The notes beneath the pieces were generated by a model that was not told where the DNA came from, made no database searches, and saw only the letters and a list, made by a program, of their open reading frames with translations. A program made the translations under genes and the position numbers. Shown here piece after piece: positions 6,344-7,352 of a stretch of 7,352 nt of DNA; within the stretch, counting starts at the first letter, position 1, and each line of letters begins with the position of its first letter. This DNA is from an uncultured Clostridia bacterium (GTDB lineage Bacteria > Bacillota > Clostridia > Christensenellales > Aristaeellaceae). The stretch spans positions 1-7,352 of the forward strand of contig CAJFUU010000277.1 of the NCBI GenBank assembly GCA_904420265.1. The letters run 5' to 3'.

Positions 6344-6811
6344 GTGAAAATTCAGGTATACAAGCGCGCAAGAGTTCTGGAGGCGATTCGCGATGGCCAG
6401 TGCGTTCTGCGCTGCCACATCGCCCTGGGTTTCGGCGCGGACGATGGCCCCAAACAGCGCGAGGGCGACGGACGCACGCCCGAGGGGCGCTATTTTATAT
6501 GCACCAAAAACGCCGGCTCGCGCTTCTTTCGCGCCTTGGGGGTTTCCTATCCGAACGCGCAGGACGCGCGCGCAGCCTGCGAGCGAGGGGAAATTGACGC
6601 GCATACCTGCCGCGACATCGAACGCGCCGACAGAGAAGGCCGGCGGCCGGATTGGAATACGCCGCTGGGCGGGCTGATTATGTTGCACGGCGAGCACCCT
6701 GAGGGCTGTGAAGGCGACTGGACGGCGGGATGCGTGGCGCTTCAAAACGGCGATATGGCCCGTCTGTTCGCAATGTGCGCGCTGGGCGACAGCGTGGAAA
6801 TCCACCCCTGA
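6344..6811 (+). CDS. YkuD-type L,D-transpeptidase without signal peptide
   Basis: This 155-residue protein is essentially a bare YkuD catalytic domain. Family members cross-link peptidoglycan stem peptides (3-3 links) or attach other amines, through an acyl-enzyme at cysteine. Visible marks are the strand MKIQVYKRARVLEAI, the substrate-side motif QREGDGRTPEGRYF (38-51), SYPN, WNTPLGG, H115-G116, and the catalytic C130 in DWTAGCVAL. In the common signature (S/T)HGC the histidine is A128 here, as in other TAGC-type members. The GTG start is fixed by GAGGTG eight bases upstream; in-frame codons further up are antisense to the neighbouring gene and encode no signal peptide. So there is no visible route across the membrane. 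Family call is firm; cell-wall activity is uncertain. Confidence 0.87.
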   Translation: MKIQVYKRARVLEAIRDGQCVLRCHIALGFGADDGPKQREGDGRTPEGRYFICTKNAGSRFFRALGVSYPNAQDARAACERGEIDAHTCRDIERADREGRRPDWNTPLGGLIMLHGEHPEGCEGDWTAGCVALQNGDMARLFAMCALGDSVEIHP

Positions 6812-6861
6812 AACGGCCAAAGGCGCGCAGACGCACTTCTAAAACCCCGTCTCGCGGCTTT

Positions 6862-6954
6862 GCGGATCACTTGTCCGCCAGCTTGGACGCAGCAAACGCA
6901 GCGGCCAAACAATGGTTTTGCACTGGAAAACCGGCGCGGCGGAATCTGGTCCGC
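6862..6954. repeat. Two similar short hairpins (GCGGA / TCCGC)
   Basis: GCGGA pairs with TCCGC at 6862-6866 / 6874-6878 (7-base loop) and again at 6939-6943 / 6950-6954 (6-base loop). On the minus strand both read GCGGAC, then CAG or AAG-like bases, then TCCGC. They lie downstream of the leftward promoter at 7058-7086 and would fold in its transcript. Role unknown; five-base stems can arise by chance in GC-rich DNA. Confidence 0.4.
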
Positions 6955-7057
6955 TTTAGCCTTGCAAAAGCCCCGCATGCCTGCTCGCGGCGCGCGTTCC
7001 TCAGCCGCATGTCCATTGCGCGGCGCTGCACGTATGCGCTTTCACCGTCCCGGTTTT

Positions 7058-7086
7058 ATTATACAGCCGTGTTGGAAAAAAGGCAA
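7058..7086 (-). promoter_or_regulatory. Leftward sigma-A-like promoter with no evident gene
   Basis: On the minus strand TTGCCT (7081-7086) and a perfect TATAAT (7058-7063) are separated by exactly 17 bases. The transcript would start near 7051 and run toward the transpeptidase gene, antisense to its end if not terminated. No ribosome site plus start codon is found behind it, so it may drive a small RNA or an antisense RNA. Confidence 0.6.
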
Positions 7087-7151
7087 GCGACAGGGCAAGG
7101 GGCTTCCATTTGTTGTGAAAAACGTGCAAAGCGTAACGGATGGGGCCGCGG

Positions 7152-7170
7152 AATATTAAGAAATATTAAG
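7152..7170 (+). repeat. Direct repeat AATATTAAG, 10-base period
   Basis: AATATTAAG occurs at 7152-7160 and 7162-7170, one helical turn apart, about 70 bases upstream of the predicted start of the E2 transcript. Such spacing is typical of OmpR/PhoB-family binding sites, but the half-site TTAAG does not match the PhoP (TTHACA) or WalR (TGTWAH) consensus. Regulatory use is a guess. Confidence 0.4.
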
Positions 7171-7195
7171 GTTGTGCGAAGTTCATGCGCTTTGA

Positions 7196-7224
7196 TTGAT
7201 TCTTTCATAGGTTGCTGTTAGAAT
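7196..7224 (+). promoter_or_regulatory. Sigma-A-like promoter for the E2 gene
   Basis: TTGATT (7196-7201) and TAGAAT (7219-7224) are separated by 17 bases, and TGT directly before the -10 gives an extended -10. Transcription should begin near 7231, leaving a leader of about 52 bases before the ATG at 7284. Confidence 0.75.
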
Positions 7225-7229
7225 GAATA

Positions 7230-7249
7230 TATCGGGCAAAAACTCGATA
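7230..7249 (+). promoter_or_regulatory. Inverted repeat at the predicted transcription start
   Basis: TATCG (7230-7234) and CGATA (7245-7249) flank ten bases and lie right on the expected start of the E2 transcript, where a repressor could bind. It is short, does not match an operator I know, and may be chance. Confidence 0.3.
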
Positions 7250-7283
7250 AATCTGTAATGCTATTCGCGTTGGGAGGATTCTT

Positions 7284-7352
7284 ATGGCAGTTGCGGTAAT
7301 TATGCCCCGGCAGGGAAACACCGTTGAGAGCTGTATCATCACCAAGTGGGCC
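7284..7352 (+). CDS. Lipoyl-domain E2 subunit of a 2-oxo acid dehydrogenase (N-terminus only)
   Basis: Only the first 23 codons are in the window and the frame runs off the right edge. They begin MAVAVIMPRQGNTVESCII and continue TKWA, the first strands of a biotinyl/lipoyl domain as in dihydrolipoamide acyltransferases (E2) of pyruvate, acetoin or branched-chain 2-oxo acid dehydrogenase complexes. The lipoylated lysine would lie some twenty residues further on, outside the window. The ATG follows GGGAGGA at 7272-7278 with a five-base gap, and a good promoter precedes it. The gene thus begins its own transcript rather than following E1 genes. Which complex it belongs to, and whether it is a full E2 or a free lipoyl carrier, cannot be decided here. 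Confidence 0.78.
   Translation, partial: MAVAVIMPRQGNTVESCIITKWA

Larger units (their letters stand above)
6812..7283. other. 470-base noncoding stretch with two promoters and repeats
   Basis: No open frame here combines a ribosome site with a believable protein. The left part (6812-7057) is GC-rich and contains small hairpins, including a poor stem at 6842-6861 that could be a weak terminator for the transpeptidase gene. The middle has a leftward promoter (7058-7086). The right part (about 7150-7260) turns AT-rich and holds a direct repeat, a rightward promoter and the leader of the E2 gene. Confidence 0.65.

Noticed and set aside
6842..6861. Possible terminator after the transpeptidase gene
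   Set aside because: The stem has a mismatch and a bulge with only three T residues after it, too weak to call.
6868..7016. 49-codon leftward frame starting MDMRLRNARREQ behind the 7058-7086 promoter
   Set aside because: There is no ribosome site before its ATG and the composition is arginine-rich noise. It remains possible only if translation is shown.
6730..7221. Rightward frames across the noncoding stretch after the transpeptidase gene
   Set aside because: They start inside the transpeptidase gene or at weak codons without ribosome sites, and they resemble no family.

Overview
The window is a GC-rich stretch of bacterial chromosome. Strong Shine-Dalgarno sites, a PhoP/PhoR-type two-component pair, a ferredoxin-tailed aldo/keto reductase and sigma-A-like promoters suggest a GC-rich anaerobic Firmicute of the Clostridia or Christensenellales kind. 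The organism is inferred from protein style only. There is no tRNA, rRNA, CRISPR array, transposase or phage gene. Long open frames on the opposite strand are common, as expected at this base composition, and most are shadows.

Left part (1-3790, rightward): a response regulator and its sensor kinase overlap by 4 bases (phoP-phoR type). A perfect-looking 13-bp hairpin follows, and then an aldo/keto reductase with two C-terminal four-cysteine motifs. This gene converges on a leftward NUDIX-fold gene, and the two share a bidirectional terminator at 3758-3786.

Middle (3800-5336): the NUDIX protein has a degenerate catalytic box and a consensus promoter. Divergent from it is a complete SIR2-type NAD-dependent deacylase. 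The last 36 codons of that gene and its stop are repeated directly downstream with a 129-base period, and most differences between the copies are synonymous. The rest of the gap up to 5336 holds no gene that I can support.

Right part (5337-7352): a leftward two-gene unit encodes a small acidic protein of unknown function and a RadC-family JAMM/MPN protein, coupled by an ATGA overlap. Only 30 bases separate it from a divergent YkuD-type L,D-transpeptidase that lacks a signal peptide. A 470-base noncoding stretch follows. It contains a leftward consensus promoter with no recognisable gene behind it, repeated short hairpins, a direct repeat, and a rightward promoter. The rightward promoter serves the last gene, cut by the window edge, whose first 23 codons are the start of a lipoyl domain of a 2-oxo acid dehydrogenase E2 subunit.

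Most genes are ordinary housekeeping or accessory metabolism, and I see no convincing new multi-gene system. The points most worth a second look are the duplicated sirtuin tail, the degenerate NUDIX box, the orphan leftward promoter and the RadC plus small-protein pair.
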